Source: Cyclobacteriaceae bacterium
Lineage (GTDB): Bacteria > Bacteroidota > Bacteroidia > Cytophagales > Cyclobacteriaceae
DNA length: 64,000 bases
Reading direction: 5' to 3'
Assembly: GCA_028285685.1 (NCBI GenBank)
Contig: JANQOR010000037.1
Coordinates: 1-64,000, forward strand
Positions 9,793 to 18,554 of the stretch are shown piece after piece. The stretch's first letter is position 1. Each line of letters starts with the position of its first letter. The position numbers were made by a program, and so were the translations under genes. Under the pieces are notes generated by a model. The model had not been told where the DNA came from. It did no database searches and saw only the letters and a list, made by a program, of their open reading frames with translations.

Positions 9793-10362
9793 TTATCTAG
9801 ACAAGTCCAGCCAATCAGGTGTAGCCTCATGTCCATTTTTCTCAACTCGATCAAGAACACTTTGAAGAGCTACGGGGTCGTACTCCATCCAATCAACCTG
9901 CTTAACAATCTTCAAATTTTTATCAAAATAGAGCCAAATAGTAAATTCCATGCCCCACTCCGAGTCAACCATCTGATCATAGTAATAGAATGGGTTAACA
10001 CGTCCCCGAGCCACGGCTACACTGTCATTTGCAACTAAGGAGTACAAAGTCAGGTGCTCTTGATCAGGTGCCAATTTCTTAAAGTTGTCTCCCTCTCCAT
10101 CCCAGTTATAAAACCGTTTGAATTGCCACAAGCTGTCCAATTTGAGCTGAAGAGCAATGTCTTCAAACTCCATGTCCTCCCTATAAAAAGAACACAACTT
10201 TTCCCAGTCCTCACGTTGAGCGAAAGTGTTGAAAAAGTTCCTAGCCCTCTTCTCAACTTGCTCTGTCCGATTCAAAAGTTCGGCTTCCTGCGTTTTCTCC
10301 GAGCAACGCTGGAACGCTGGAATGAAAATGAGTAAAAAAAAGTAATGAATATAAGATCTCAT
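9793..10362 (-). CDS. Exported protein with NTF2/SnoaL-like fold, unknown function
   Basis: About 189 residues beginning at the ATG at 10362; the in-frame TTG at 10368 is less likely. The hydrophobic N-terminus (YIHYFFLLIFIPAFQRCSE) resembles a lipoprotein signal, although the residues before Cys are a poor lipobox. The body (FFNTFAQREDWEKLCSFY, later VAVARGRV and MEFTIWLYFDKNLKIVKQ) has the helix-then-sheet pattern of NTF2-like proteins, which are used as small-molecule binding or hydrolase scaffolds. No catalytic residues can be assigned. It is convergent with the lipoprotein gene at 8876-9754 and divergent from the VOC gene downstream, from which it is separated by 93 bp that must hold both promoters. 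Confidence 0.75.
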   Translation of the reverse strand: MRSYIHYFFLLIFIPAFQRCSEKTQEAELLNRTEQVEKRARNFFNTFAQREDWEKLCSFYREDMEFEDIALQLKLDSLWQFKRFYNWDGEGDNFKKLAPDQEHLTLYSLVANDSVAVARGRVNPFYYYDQMVDSEWGMEFTIWLYFDKNLKIVKQVDWMEYDPVALQSVLDRVEKNGHEATPDWLDLSR

Positions 10363-10455
10363 GGTCAATTGGTAGGCTTGTGCGTATTGGGTTAAAACCG
10401 AGAATTATACGTATTCCAAAACAACACGTTGAGCTTTTTTCACGATCTTTAGATC

Positions 10456-10833
10456 ATGAAATTATTCTCTCACTCCTCTCCAATATTTCCCGTAGATGAT
10501 CCATTAAAAACGGCCGAATACTATCGGGATGTACTGGGATTTGACATCAATTTCAAATGGGAAGATCCTCCATCGTATATCGTTATTAATCGTGATGATT
10601 CAGTCGGAATTCATCTTGTAAAAAAATTGGATGATCACCAACCCTCCAAAGCTCATACCTCACTCTTCATTTTTGTTCATGATGTAGATGCCGTATATGA
10701 GGAGTTTCAGGGATCAGGAGCCAATATTACCAATCCCATTGCTGATCGAGACTATGGAATGCGTGATTTCGATATCACTGATCCAAACGGGTATATCTTA
10801 GTAATTGGAAAAAACTCAGAGCCAGAATCATGA
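10456..10833 (+). CDS. VOC family protein (glyoxalase/bleomycin-resistance fold)
   Basis: 125 residues with paired beta-alpha-beta-beta-beta modules: FPVDDPLKTAEYYRDVLGF opening the first, SLFIFVHDVDAVYEEFQGSG opening the second, and DFDITDPNGYILVIG closing it. This is the common single-chain VOC fold found in glyoxalase-like enzymes, dioxygenases and antibiotic-binding proteins. The sequence does not tell which. Its stop codon overlaps the start of the gamma-glutamyltransferase gene by 4 bp (ATGA), so the two are likely co-translated. A glutathione-related role is suggested by that linkage but is only an inference. Confidence 0.9.
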   Translation: MKLFSHSSPIFPVDDPLKTAEYYRDVLGFDINFKWEDPPSYIVINRDDSVGIHLVKKLDDHQPSKAHTSLFIFVHDVDAVYEEFQGSGANITNPIADRDYGMRDFDITDPNGYILVIGKNSEPES

Positions 10834-12470
10834 GGAACCAAATCATTTCAATCATTGCCCTCTTAGCAGTTGCCTGTGCATCTCAAAAAACCCAAGAGGA
10901 TGAATCAGTAACAGGCGCTGTTGCCGCTGCACACCCGCTCGCGACACAAGCTGGACTGGAAGTATTGGCCAAAGGAGGAAATGCCTACGACGCAGCGATC
11001 GCAGTAGCCTCCACATTGAATGTAGTGGAACCAATGATGTCAGGCATTGGTGGGTATGGAACCATTCTCGTCTTTGATGCAAACGAACAGCGAGTTCGAT
11101 TTCTAAATCCTAGTGGTAGATTTCCTGTCAAAACAAATACAGATCTAATGCGGGCACCTACTCCTGATTACAAGAAAAACCGTGTTGGACCTAAATCAAT
11201 TTCCACACCAGGCAATTTGAATGCCTGGAAAGCCATGCATGAAGCATATGGTAACATGAAATGGGATCAGTTATTCGAATCAGCCATCAAACATGCGGAA
11301 AATGGTTTTCCAATTTCATCTGCACTTGAAAGATGGATAGAAGTGGCTTACGAAGACTTTTCTCCCTATGCCAGGTCTTTTTACGGTCCGGAAGGTAGGC
11401 CATTGAAACAGGGCGACAAGCTTATTCAGTCCGATTTAGCAAAGACTTTCAAGAAGATCAGGACTGACGGAGTTGATTCTTTCTACAATGGAGAGATCGC
11501 CAATGCCATTGACAAACAAATGAAAAAAGTGGATAGCTTCCTTTCATTGGAAGATCTCCAAAAAAATGAAGCTGAGTGGTGGGAGCCGCTGAAATTTAAC
11601 TACAAGGGCTTTGATGTTTACACTGCATCATTACCCGCAAATTCCTTCCCCGCCTTTGTCAACCTGGGAATCATGAAGCAATTTGAAGACGAGTATTTGA
11701 AGCATAATTCCTCGGAGTATCTGCATCTTTTTGCTGAAATGACCAAAGAGTCATACAAAGCCAGACTTGCTTATTCTTTTGACCCAGATGTCCGGGAAGC
11801 ACCAATAGACAGCATTTTGTCCCAACCAGTTTTGCAGTCTTGGGCAGCCGCGATAGATAGAAAGTATCCATCCGAATTTGTTCCTCCTTTTTCGCCAGAA
11901 AGCAAAAACACGACACATTTTGTAGTCATTGATCAATGGGGAAATATTGTGAGTGCAACTCAAACCCTGGGCAACCTGTTTGGGAGCAGGATCATGGTGG
12001 AAGGCACTGGAATCTTTCTCAACAACTCCATGGCATACTCCACTTTTGAACCCAAGGGTAATCCGATGGATGCGTTTGCCGGAAGGCACAAGTTATCTGG
12101 CGACTGTCCTGTTATTATCATAAAGGACGGTAAGCCCTGGGCAGCGCTCGGATCTCCAGGCGGACATACGATCACACAAAATGTACCACAAATCATATTT
12201 AACCTGATTGATTTCGAAATGCCGATGCAACAGGCGATCGATGCTCCCAAGATTTCGTTCGTTGAACCTAACTTCATTTACGTAGATGAGAGTTTAGACT
12301 CGCAAATCGCAGCTGAGTTATTTGAGATCGGTCATGAAATCAAAAAAGGTAGAATAGGTAATGCGCAGGGGATTCGCCTTATCTATGATGAAAATGGTGA
12401 CGTTGAATCTTTTGATGTCGGCAGCGATCGGCGCGGTGAGGGGCGAGCCGGAATTGTGGGTATAGAATAG
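10830..12470 (+). CDS. ggt: Gamma-glutamyltransferase
   Basis: 546 residues with a lipoprotein-type N-terminus (IIALLAVACASQ). N-terminal nucleophile hydrolase that cleaves the gamma-glutamyl bond of glutathione and related amides in the periplasm. The large-subunit features (GGNAYDAAIAVASTLNVVEP, SGIGGYG) are followed by the autoprocessing site KNTTHFVVID, where Thr361 should be the new N-terminus and nucleophile of the small subunit; the downstream GTGIFLNNSM segment and the SPGGHTI oxyanion loop are also present. Length is typical for the family. It is coupled to the upstream VOC gene and convergent with hemL; the 60-odd bases between hold only a weak six-base-pair hairpin. Confidence 0.95.
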   Translation: MRNQIISIIALLAVACASQKTQEDESVTGAVAAAHPLATQAGLEVLAKGGNAYDAAIAVASTLNVVEPMMSGIGGYGTILVFDANEQRVRFLNPSGRFPVKTNTDLMRAPTPDYKKNRVGPKSISTPGNLNAWKAMHEAYGNMKWDQLFESAIKHAENGFPISSALERWIEVAYEDFSPYARSFYGPEGRPLKQGDKLIQSDLAKTFKKIRTDGVDSFYNGEIANAIDKQMKKVDSFLSLEDLQKNEAEWWEPLKFNYKGFDVYTASLPANSFPAFVNLGIMKQFEDEYLKHNSSEYLHLFAEMTKESYKARLAYSFDPDVREAPIDSILSQPVLQSWAAAIDRKYPSEFVPPFSPESKNTTHFVVIDQWGNIVSATQTLGNLFGSRIMVEGTGIFLNNSMAYSTFEPKGNPMDAFAGRHKLSGDCPVIIIKDGKPWAALGSPGGHTITQNVPQIIFNLIDFEMPMQQAIDAPKISFVEPNFIYVDESLDSQIAAELFEIGHEIKKGRIGNAQGIRLIYDENGDVESFDVGSDRRGEGRAGIVGIE

Positions 12471-12544
12471 GACTAATCAAAGTCACACAAAAGGACAGTG
12501 CCTCATTTCTGTCAGAAAACAGAAGAAATTCTGAGATTTAAGGA

Positions 12545-13831
12545 TTAGTTGAGATTTATAAATTCACTAAAGCCTTCTACGATCTTTTCCAATTCTTTTT
12601 CTCCGATAGAGTTCGATACAAACAAAGTTTCGAACTGGGACGGCGCAAGGTATATTCCGCAATCAAGCATACACCTGAAATACTTTCCGAATTTCTCCGT
12701 GTCACAACCTTTTGCTGAAGTAAAATCTATCACGTTGCCTTCAGTGAAAAACAGGCTATACATGCTTCCGACCTGGTTAATGGTGTAATCCAGGCCTTTT
12801 TTGTTTAATACTTTGCGATAACTCTCAACGATTTGCTTGGTGGTCTCCTCCAACTTCATGTATATCTCCGGGTGAGTGTTGAGGAAATTTAGCTGGGCAA
12901 ATCCAGCGGCCATGGCAACTGGATTTCCGGAAAGTGTCCCTGCCTGATAAACGGGACCATCAGGAGAAACGAAATCCATGATTTCCGCCTTTCCCCCGTA
13001 CGCTCCAACCGGCATACCTCCGCCAATAATTTTTCCAAGTGTGGTTAGGTCAGGTTCAACATTAAATAATTCCTGAGCTCCCCCCCTGGCAAGTCTAAAC
13101 CCAGTCATCACTTCATCGAAAATCAACAGAATACCATTGTCATTACAAATTTCTCTAAGCCCTTGAAGGAACCCCTCAGACGGAAGCACACACCCCATAT
13201 TACCCGCTACAGGCTCAAGTATAATTGCGGCAATCTCATTTCTGTTTACTTCCACAAGTTCGCGGACCTTTTCCAGGTTGTTGTAAGGAGCTAATAACGT
13301 ATCCCTAGCCGTGCCTTCCGTTACACCCGGACTGTCAGGAGTTCCCATCGTAATGGCTCCACTACCTGCTGCAATCAAGAATGAGTCTCCATGCCCATGA
13401 TAGCAACCTTCAAATTTTAAAACTTTGTCCCTTTTGGTGAATCCACGGGCCAACCGTATTGCCGACATGGTTGCCTCGGTACCGGAATTGACCATTCTTA
13501 CCTTCTCAATCGACGGGACCATACTCACAATCAGCTCCGCAACCTCAACTTCCCCTCGCGATGGCGCTCCGAAGGACGGTGAATCTCTAACGGCCTTTAA
13601 AACAGCTTCTTCGATCACTGGGTGAGCGTGGCCCAAGATCATTGGACCCCACGAATTAATCAGATCAATATAGGAATTGCCATCTTCATCGTACAAATAG
13701 GCACCCTGAGCTCTCTTTATAAAAAGAGGATCTCCCCCTACTGCTTTGAATGCCCTAACAGGAGAATTTACTCCCCCAGGAATATATTCCTTTGCTCTAT
13801 GAAATAGTTCTTTGCTTGTTTCAATCCTCAT
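12545..13831 (-). CDS. hemL: Glutamate-1-semialdehyde 2,1-aminomutase
   Basis: PLP enzyme that converts glutamate-1-semialdehyde to 5-aminolevulinate in tetrapyrrole synthesis by the C5 pathway. The family hallmarks are all visible: YIPGGVNSPVRAFKAVGG at the start, VNSGTEATMSAIRLARG, GCYHGHGDSFL, LIFDEVMTGFR and the PLP-lysine motif TLGKIIGGGMPVGA (Lys near residue 268). The length, 428 residues, is typical. ATG 13831 (MRIETSKELF) is chosen over the upstream ATG 13855 because it matches where family members begin. It overlaps the preceding minus-strand gene by 11 bp, which suggests one transcript with it and perhaps guaA. Confidence 0.97.
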   Translation of the reverse strand: MRIETSKELFHRAKEYIPGGVNSPVRAFKAVGGDPLFIKRAQGAYLYDEDGNSYIDLINSWGPMILGHAHPVIEEAVLKAVRDSPSFGAPSRGEVEVAELIVSMVPSIEKVRMVNSGTEATMSAIRLARGFTKRDKVLKFEGCYHGHGDSFLIAAGSGAITMGTPDSPGVTEGTARDTLLAPYNNLEKVRELVEVNRNEIAAIILEPVAGNMGCVLPSEGFLQGLREICNDNGILLIFDEVMTGFRLARGGAQELFNVEPDLTTLGKIIGGGMPVGAYGGKAEIMDFVSPDGPVYQAGTLSGNPVAMAAGFAQLNFLNTHPEIYMKLEETTKQIVESYRKVLNKKGLDYTINQVGSMYSLFFTEGNVIDFTSAKGCDTEKFGKYFRCMLDCGIYLAPSQFETLFVSNSIGEKELEKIVEGFSEFINLN

Positions 13832-15635
13832 CTTGATTGTTGCTTTGAACGACAATGTTCAAATCCTGGACAGTTACAATTGGAACCACCTGGTTGTCTT
13901 TGTATGACCCAAAAGATAATCCTTGCATAAGGTAGCCATCCCTAAACCTACCGCCTAGCAGTCCCCGTTGAAAATACTTACCATGCTCTTTAAACATATT
14001 GCCAACGTGCATGATCAGCTCAAAACCAATGAAATGGTATTCAGATGGCTCTGTCCAATATTTTGTTCGAACTTTCGATGCTATCTCCTCGGTGGCATCT
14101 TCATCAAATAAAGAAGTATGTATCATCGAAACATCCAGTCGTTCCAGTTGGCCATAAGAGGTCTGCTTAAAATTGAGCCAATTGCTATAGCCAACGATAC
14201 CTATACTATCCCCTCGTACATCTGTTAGGCTTATAATGTTGTTGGCTAAAAGATTGTTTGATGTCGCCGCAAAAATGTGTCCAATGGTATCCTCACGGAC
14301 TGTGTACTTCATCTCATAATACTCCAGCTCATCTTCTCCTTCCAAATCTTTGATTGGACGACCTGTCAATGTGTCTTTCTTGACTCTGCTTCTAACGTAT
14401 CTATCTGGAATCAAGAGGATTGAATCAATCTCTTCCTGCGTAAGACTGTCCAGCACTTCCTCATATTGGTCTGTGAAATCCACCTGCATTTGTAAGGCAC
14501 TCTCCTTGTCCAACTGACCAAACATGGTGATGCAAAATGTATCTTGCTCCAAGACCTTTTTATACGCCTCTGCAATCACCTGATCTCTTGGAGTCTCAAA
14601 CAAGATGATTGCATTTTTGTTATGACCGAACCTCTTCGCGGCATATTCAGCAGCTTTTCTGCCCTGAGTCTCGTAGGAAGGTTTGAATAGATATCCCAAC
14701 CTATTCCCGGAAATAATACCTCCGTTGGATGACAGAGGGTTCAACATCGGTATCTCCTTCTGAACCGAGTAGTTCTTGATAATTTGATTTGGCTCCGGAT
14801 AGAGCGGACCTATGATAAGGTCTGCATCATCAAGAAGGCCATCCCTTACCATTCTTCCGGCCTTGTAACCAAGTTTTTTGGTGTCAAACGGAAAGAACTC
14901 CAACAAAATGTTATTTTTTTCTAAGGAGTCCTGAGCTACCATCATACCCTGATACAGGTCAAAAATGATCCTATTTCTAATGACCGACTGAGGGTTTTGT
15001 AAGGAATCGAACATGAACGGCAGGACAAGCGCTATTCCATACTTTTCCTTTTCTATTTTGGGCATATCTGTCAGAAACCGTTCGGCATCAAAATCAAATT
15101 TTTGCGAAAGAGCTAGCAATTTTTCATGATCCCGTTCTTCGAATGGTTGATTGGTTAGTGCTTGAAAGTATAAAACGGCAAGCAACTCATTTTCTTGATT
15201 TACTGTATATAATCCATCGAGTTCTTGTAAGTCTAGATTTTGCATGGCGGTAGCCATGACAGAATTCTTGAGGTCCGACGGAAGTTTATCAGCATACCTC
15301 ACACCATCCAGGTATCTCTTTTTCTCAAATGACAGTCTCGAAATCCAAAAATTTACTTCATCAGTATGGTCCCAGTCGGGATACTTCCTTAGGATTTGCT
15401 TCCACATGTCCAATGCCTCTTGTGGTACTTGCTGATAGTATGCTGAGAGTGCGTAATAGAAGGATGCGTACGCTCCGAAGACTGGATCGCCGGTAAGACT
15501 CCGAAAACTCCCCATTGCATCCCTGTAGTTTTCAAGACCAAATTGACGCTTGGCTTCCAGGTATTCCGATTGACTATTCTGAGCCAAAGCAACGTTCAGA
15601 AGTGGCAGGACGAGAATGAATAACAGTTTACGCAC
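13821..15635 (-). CDS. TPR plus periplasmic-binding-protein-fold protein (LpoA-like domain order)
   Basis: About 604 residues. The GTG at 15635 gives a clean signal peptide (MRKLLFILVLPLLNVALAQ); the frame also has a TTG at 15647. Residues 20-190 are TPR-like helical repeats (NYRDAMGSFRSLTGD, YYQQVPQEALDMWKQILRKYP). The rest is a type I periplasmic-binding fold (IALVLPFMFD, FDLYQGMMVAQDSLE, DADLIIGPLYPEP, HFIGFELIMHVG) of the Peripla_BP_6 kind. TPR followed by a type I binding domain is the arrangement of LpoA, the outer-membrane activator of PBP1A, but no lipobox is seen and sequence equivalence is not established; automatic pipelines would call it an ABC transporter substrate-binding protein. 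No permease or ATPase genes are near. It lies between guaA and hemL on the same strand. Confidence 0.88.
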   Translation of the reverse strand: MRKLLFILVLPLLNVALAQNSQSEYLEAKRQFGLENYRDAMGSFRSLTGDPVFGAYASFYYALSAYYQQVPQEALDMWKQILRKYPDWDHTDEVNFWISRLSFEKKRYLDGVRYADKLPSDLKNSVMATAMQNLDLQELDGLYTVNQENELLAVLYFQALTNQPFEERDHEKLLALSQKFDFDAERFLTDMPKIEKEKYGIALVLPFMFDSLQNPQSVIRNRIIFDLYQGMMVAQDSLEKNNILLEFFPFDTKKLGYKAGRMVRDGLLDDADLIIGPLYPEPNQIIKNYSVQKEIPMLNPLSSNGGIISGNRLGYLFKPSYETQGRKAAEYAAKRFGHNKNAIILFETPRDQVIAEAYKKVLEQDTFCITMFGQLDKESALQMQVDFTDQYEEVLDSLTQEEIDSILLIPDRYVRSRVKKDTLTGRPIKDLEGEDELEYYEMKYTVREDTIGHIFAATSNNLLANNIISLTDVRGDSIGIVGYSNWLNFKQTSYGQLERLDVSMIHTSLFDEDATEEIASKVRTKYWTEPSEYHFIGFELIMHVGNMFKEHGKYFQRGLLGGRFRDGYLMQGLSFGSYKDNQVVPIVTVQDLNIVVQSNNQDED

Positions 15636-15644
15636 AGCTGGCTT

Positions 15645-15680
15645 CAATTGAAAATTGAAAATTAAGAATTAAGAAGTAAA
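15645..15680. repeat. Short AT-rich degenerate tandem repeat
   Basis: The unit AATTGAAA is repeated and then shifts to AATTAAG-type units just before the start of the TPR/binding-protein gene. Runs of this kind are often seen between Bacteroidota genes. No function is assigned. Confidence 0.5.
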
Positions 15681-15754
15681 GATTATTGCATTATGGTAAA
15701 TAATCGAACCGATGGTAAGAGTAAACTCCAACAGAATAAGGCACTTTCAAATTC

Positions 15755-17278
15755 TCATTCCCATTCTATCGTTGCAGGGGGTTTTGAGCTGATATCATAA
15801 ACTACTCTGTTTACTCCCTTCACCTGGTTTATAATCTTGTTGGAAATCTTTCCAAGAAATTCATGGGGAAGGTGAACCCAGTCGGCAGTCATACCATCCA
15901 GGCTAGCTACCGCTCTTAAAGCCACTACATTCTCATAGGTTCGTTCATCACCCATCACCCCCACAGATTGTACCGGCAAGAGCATAGCCCCAGCTTGCCA
16001 TACCCCATCATAGAGTCCCTCGGTCTTAAGGCCATCAATGAAAATCTGATCCACATCCTGCAGTATTCTGACTTTTTCTTTAGTAATATCACTTAAGATA
16101 CGAATGCCCAGCCCAGGTCCAGGAAAGGGGTGCCGTCCCAAGATCATGTCAGGAACATTCAAAGTTTTCCCAACCCTTCTAACTTCATCTTTGAAAAGCG
16201 TATTTAATGGCTCCACAACTTTCAGGTTCATTTTTTCTGGTAGACCGCCTACGTTGTGATGCGATTTTATGGTAACCGAGGGCCCATTCACAGACACCGA
16301 CTCAATGACATCAGGATAAATAGTTCCCTGGCCAAGCCATTTGACATTCTCAATTCTTTGCGCTTCTTCATCAAATACCTCAATAAAGACCCTCCCGATG
16401 ATCTTGCGTTTTCCTTCCGGATCAGTTTCGCCCTTTAACTCGTTATAGAAGTGATCTTTGGCGTCGACTCCTTTAACATTCAAACCAAGCCCTTGATATG
16501 AACTAAGAACATCCTGAAATTCGTTCTTTCTCAGCAATCCATTATCGACGAAAATACAGTACAAGTTTTTCCCAATTGCCTGATGTATCAGCATAGCGGC
16601 AACAGACGAGTCTACCCCGCCAGAAAGTCCTAACACTACTTTATCGTCTCCCAGCATCTCCTTTAGCCTGCCAACGGTCTCCTCTACAAAAATATCTGGG
16701 GTCCAATCCTGCCTGGCTCCACAGATGTGCACAACAAAGTTTCGTAAGACATTTTTCCCCTGGGTTGTGTGTGTCACCTCAGGATGAAATTGGATACCAT
16801 ATGTTTCCTTTCCATTCACTTTAAACCCACCAACTGGAATTGTCTCTGTCTTTGTTATCAGCTGGAAGTCCTTGGGAAGTTCTGTAATTGTATCTGCATG
16901 AGACATCCAAACCTGCGTCTCAATCTCAATTTCTTTAAGTAATTCATAGTGAGTGTCAATATGGCTTAGGTTGGCACGTCCATATTCTCTGTGATCAGAC
17001 TTTGCCACAGTCCCACCATAGTTCTTGACTAGCAGCTGAGCGCCATAGCAAATACCTAAAATCGGCAAGTCCCCAAATATGCCAAAATCGACATCAGGGG
17101 AGCCCTGATCCAGAACTGAACAAGGTCCGCCCGACAAGATAACTCCCTTCGTTTCAGGAGTAATCTCAAAGCTGTTGAAGGGTCGAATTTCACAGTAAAC
17201 ATTCAGCTCCCTTACCCGTCTTCCTATAAGTTGTGTGTACTGTGAACCAAAGTCTAGGATAAGGATTTTGTCTTGCAT
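15755..17278 (-). CDS. guaA: GMP synthase (glutamine-hydrolysing)
   Basis: 507 residues; makes GMP from XMP, ATP and glutamine, the last step of guanine nucleotide synthesis. The class I glutamine amidotransferase domain (residues 1-190) has the nucleophile in [10 protein letters not shown] and the His-Glu pair in QFHPEVTHT. The ATP pyrophosphatase domain has the PP-loop [14 protein letters not shown], followed by the dimerisation domain ending KPPATIEWE, the normal C-terminus. ATG 17278 matches the family start. A TAATTTTG box only 4 bp upstream suggests its own promoter with almost no leader, placed after the terminator of the non-coding element at 17315-17530. Confidence 0.98.
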   Translation of the reverse strand: MQDKILILDFGSQYTQLIGRRVRELNVYCEIRPFNSFEITPETKGVILSGGPCSVLDQGSPDVDFGIFGDLPILGICYGAQLLVKNYGGTVAKSDHREYGRANLSHIDTHYELLKEIEIETQVWMSHADTITELPKDFQLITKTETIPVGGFKVNGKETYGIQFHPEVTHTTQGKNVLRNFVVHICGARQDWTPDIFVEETVGRLKEMLGDDKVVLGLSGGVDSSVAAMLIHQAIGKNLYCIFVDNGLLRKNEFQDVLSSYQGLGLNVKGVDAKDHFYNELKGETDPEGKRKIIGRVFIEVFDEEAQRIENVKWLGQGTIYPDVIESVSVNGPSVTIKSHHNVGGLPEKMNLKVVEPLNTLFKDEVRRVGKTLNVPDMILGRHPFPGPGLGIRILSDITKEKVRILQDVDQIFIDGLKTEGLYDGVWQAGAMLLPVQSVGVMGDERTYENVVALRAVASLDGMTADWVHLPHEFLGKISNKIINQVKGVNRVVYDISSKPPATIEWE

Positions 17279-17282
17279 CGCG

Positions 17283-17290
17283 CAAAATTA
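17283..17290 (-). promoter_or_regulatory. TAnnTTTG -7 box of guaA
   Basis: On the minus strand TAATTTTG lies 4 bases from the guaA ATG. It matches the Bacteroidota -7 consensus exactly; transcription from it would be leaderless or nearly so. The -33 region shows only a weak match. Confidence 0.4.
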
Positions 17291-17314
17291 CATGCATTGA
17301 CTGAGATTATTTAT

Positions 17315-17344
17315 AAAGAAAAGGGCCGCAACTTTTTGCAGCCC
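17315..17344 (-). terminator. Rho-independent terminator of copy A
   Basis: Minus-strand stem GGGCTGCAA/TTGCGGCCC (nine pairs, one G-U), four-base loop, then TTTTCTTT. A clear intrinsic terminator. Confidence 0.85.
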
Positions 17345-17530
17345 TATCACCCTAGTTTGCCGGTAGCGTTGACCGGACTTGCTCAGAAATCTTTAGTTAT
17401 GAATCGCTTCTCGTAACTTGGAATGACTGAGATCCAGGCCGTCGAAATCGACGGCCCAGCCTCATGTCACCGGTTGAAAAGACAAGTATGAGAGGATTTA
17501 TATCGAGTTAATAACATATCGTTTTGACAA
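17315..17530 (-). ncRNA. Candidate structured RNA element, copy A
   Basis: Read on the minus strand, this segment begins near TTGTCAAAACG (plus coordinates about 17520-17530), contains CTTTTCAACCGGTGACATGA, a long hairpin GGCCGTCGA/TCGACGGCC (17437-17456), a small CCGGT/ACCGG hairpin (17360-17376), the block TAGGGTGATAGGGCTGC and a rho-independent terminator. The same order of elements recurs in copy B at 18328-18530 with changes that keep the stems paired. No reading frame is conserved. It could be an independent small RNA, a 3' UTR of the STAS-like gene that ends at 17542, or an attenuator of guaA 37 bp downstream. No match to a known RNA class was recognised. Confidence 0.5.
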
Positions 17531-17541
17531 GGTTTTAATAA

Positions 17542-18006
17542 CTATTTGGCTTTAGATAACCACCGAATAGCTCGAATGTGGTTGGAAAAAATCTGCAGAG
17601 TTAGGTGTGGCATGACCAGGCTAATCGTCGAATTAAAAGCATTGTTGAAAATGTTTCCAAAAGGACTGTCGGAATTAATTATCGCTACTTTTTCCACATC
17701 CTTGGAGATATTTTTCGCCTTTGTTTTTAACCAATTGTCAATCCACAGTCTTGCCTCATTGTCAAATTCCAGTAACCGACGTCTGTCGACCAATATCTTC
17801 TTATATCCCTTTAGCATCACTGCTGCAGCGCCGAGGGTAAGAAGTTCTGATGCGGTTTCGATGTCTACTCTGCCGCTCCACCTTAAAATACATATACCAT
17901 TCATCTCATTCACCAATAATTCACTTTCATTTACGTTCTTCAAAATGGCAAATGTGCCCTTCTGCATGCTGTCCTCATCGGGAACATTTATCTGACTCTT
18001 CAACAT
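17542..18006 (-). CDS. Small STAS/SpoIIAA-like protein of unknown function
   Basis: 154 residues from ATG 18006 (an in-frame TTG at 18021 would add five). No signal peptide or membrane helix. The pattern of short strand, long helix and strand (NGICILRWSGRVDIETASEL, GYKKILVDRRRLLEFDNEA, VEKVAIINSD, LQIFSNHIRAIRWLSK) is that of the STAS or SpoIIAA-like fold seen in small Bacteroidota cytoplasmic proteins, where it usually mediates protein interaction in regulatory circuits. Assignment is by fold impression only. The gene is isolated: candidate RNA copy B and the long palindrome at 18208-18231 lie upstream, and copy A starts right after its stop codon. Confidence 0.7.
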   Translation of the reverse strand: MLKSQINVPDEDSMQKGTFAILKNVNESELLVNEMNGICILRWSGRVDIETASELLTLGAAAVMLKGYKKILVDRRRLLEFDNEARLWIDNWLKTKAKNISKDVEKVAIINSDSPFGNIFNNAFNSTISLVMPHLTLQIFSNHIRAIRWLSKAK

Positions 18007-18207
18007 ATATGCTTTGAACAATTAGTTTAAACCGGTGATAAATAAATCCAGTTATGTCCCTCTGGGTTAAGGAAATGTGAAATCCATTCATTTTCACAGT
18101 TCCTTCCTTCGCAGCTCGAGTTGTTCATTTCGTAAGTTTTAGCGGTTAAAAAAGACTTTGCTTGGGCCACAAAATGGCTCAATTCTAAGTTGGTTAATTA
18201 TCTATAC

Positions 18208-18231
18208 AATTATTATCAATTGATAATAATT
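18208..18231. promoter_or_regulatory. 24-bp perfect palindrome, site 1
   Basis: A perfect inverted repeat of 24 bp with core TATTATCAATTGATAATA, 202 bp upstream of the STAS-like gene start on the minus strand. The same 18-bp core recurs at 22902-22921 upstream of the porin operon. A dimeric regulator binding site is likely; the regulator is not identified. Confidence 0.6.
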
Positions 18232-18327
18232 ACATGAAAATAGAGCTAATTATCCTCCCCATTTACCGTACTTTTTCTTGGATTGCTATACGCAAAATGC
18301 TTAATCGAAAGTGGCTTCACTACCCAC

Positions 18328-18362
18328 AAAAACAAGAAAAGGGCCACAACTTTTTGCAGCCC
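18328..18362 (-). terminator. Rho-independent terminator of copy B
   Basis: Minus-strand stem GGGCTGCAA/TTGTGGCCC with the same four-base loop as copy A, then TTTTCTTGTTTTT. One C-G to U-G change relative to copy A keeps the pairing. Confidence 0.85.
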
Positions 18363-18530
18363 TATCACCCTAATCTGCCGGTAAAACCGGACTTACAGAT
18401 CTTTCACTTTTGGAACGATCTCCCTAATTGGTGATGACAGAGGCGGGATTGTCGAAAAGACAAACCCACCCGCATGTCAACGGTTGAAAAAACAATTATG
18501 AAGAAAGATTTAGCCTTTAGCTCGTTTGGT
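18328..18530 (-). ncRNA. Candidate structured RNA element, copy B
   Basis: Minus-strand homologue of copy A. Shared blocks in the same order: TTTTCAACCGTTGACATG, a long hairpin (GGGTTTGTC with GACAATCCC, one mismatch), an AAGTCCGGT/ACCGG hairpin whose loop is shorter than in copy A, TAGGGTGATAGGGCTGCAAA, and the terminator. The middle part between hairpins is not conserved. Changes in the stems are mostly compensatory or G-U, pointing to selection on RNA structure. It starts directly after the terminator of element C and ends more than 300 bp before the STAS-like gene. Confidence 0.5.
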
Positions 18531-18554
18531 AAAAGGGCCGCCCGAAGGCGGCCC
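18531..18554 (-). terminator. Strong UUCG-loop terminator
   Basis: Minus-strand stem GGGCCGCC, loop TTCG, GGCGGCCC, then TTTT. Eight uninterrupted pairs with the extra-stable UUCG loop. It ends transcription of the porin to response regulator operon. Confidence 0.9.

Noticed and set aside
12471-12544. Hairpin TTCTGT/ACAGAA between ggt and hemL as terminator
   Set aside because: Only six pairs and no T run on either side; not strong enough to list.
15645-15680. AT-rich tandem repeat as a CRISPR or attachment site
   Set aside because: Degenerate 8-base units with no spacers, short and common in this phylum.
18234-18434. Plus-strand 66-codon open frame
   Set aside because: It runs antisense across candidate RNA copy B and its terminator, and copy A shows no matching frame.
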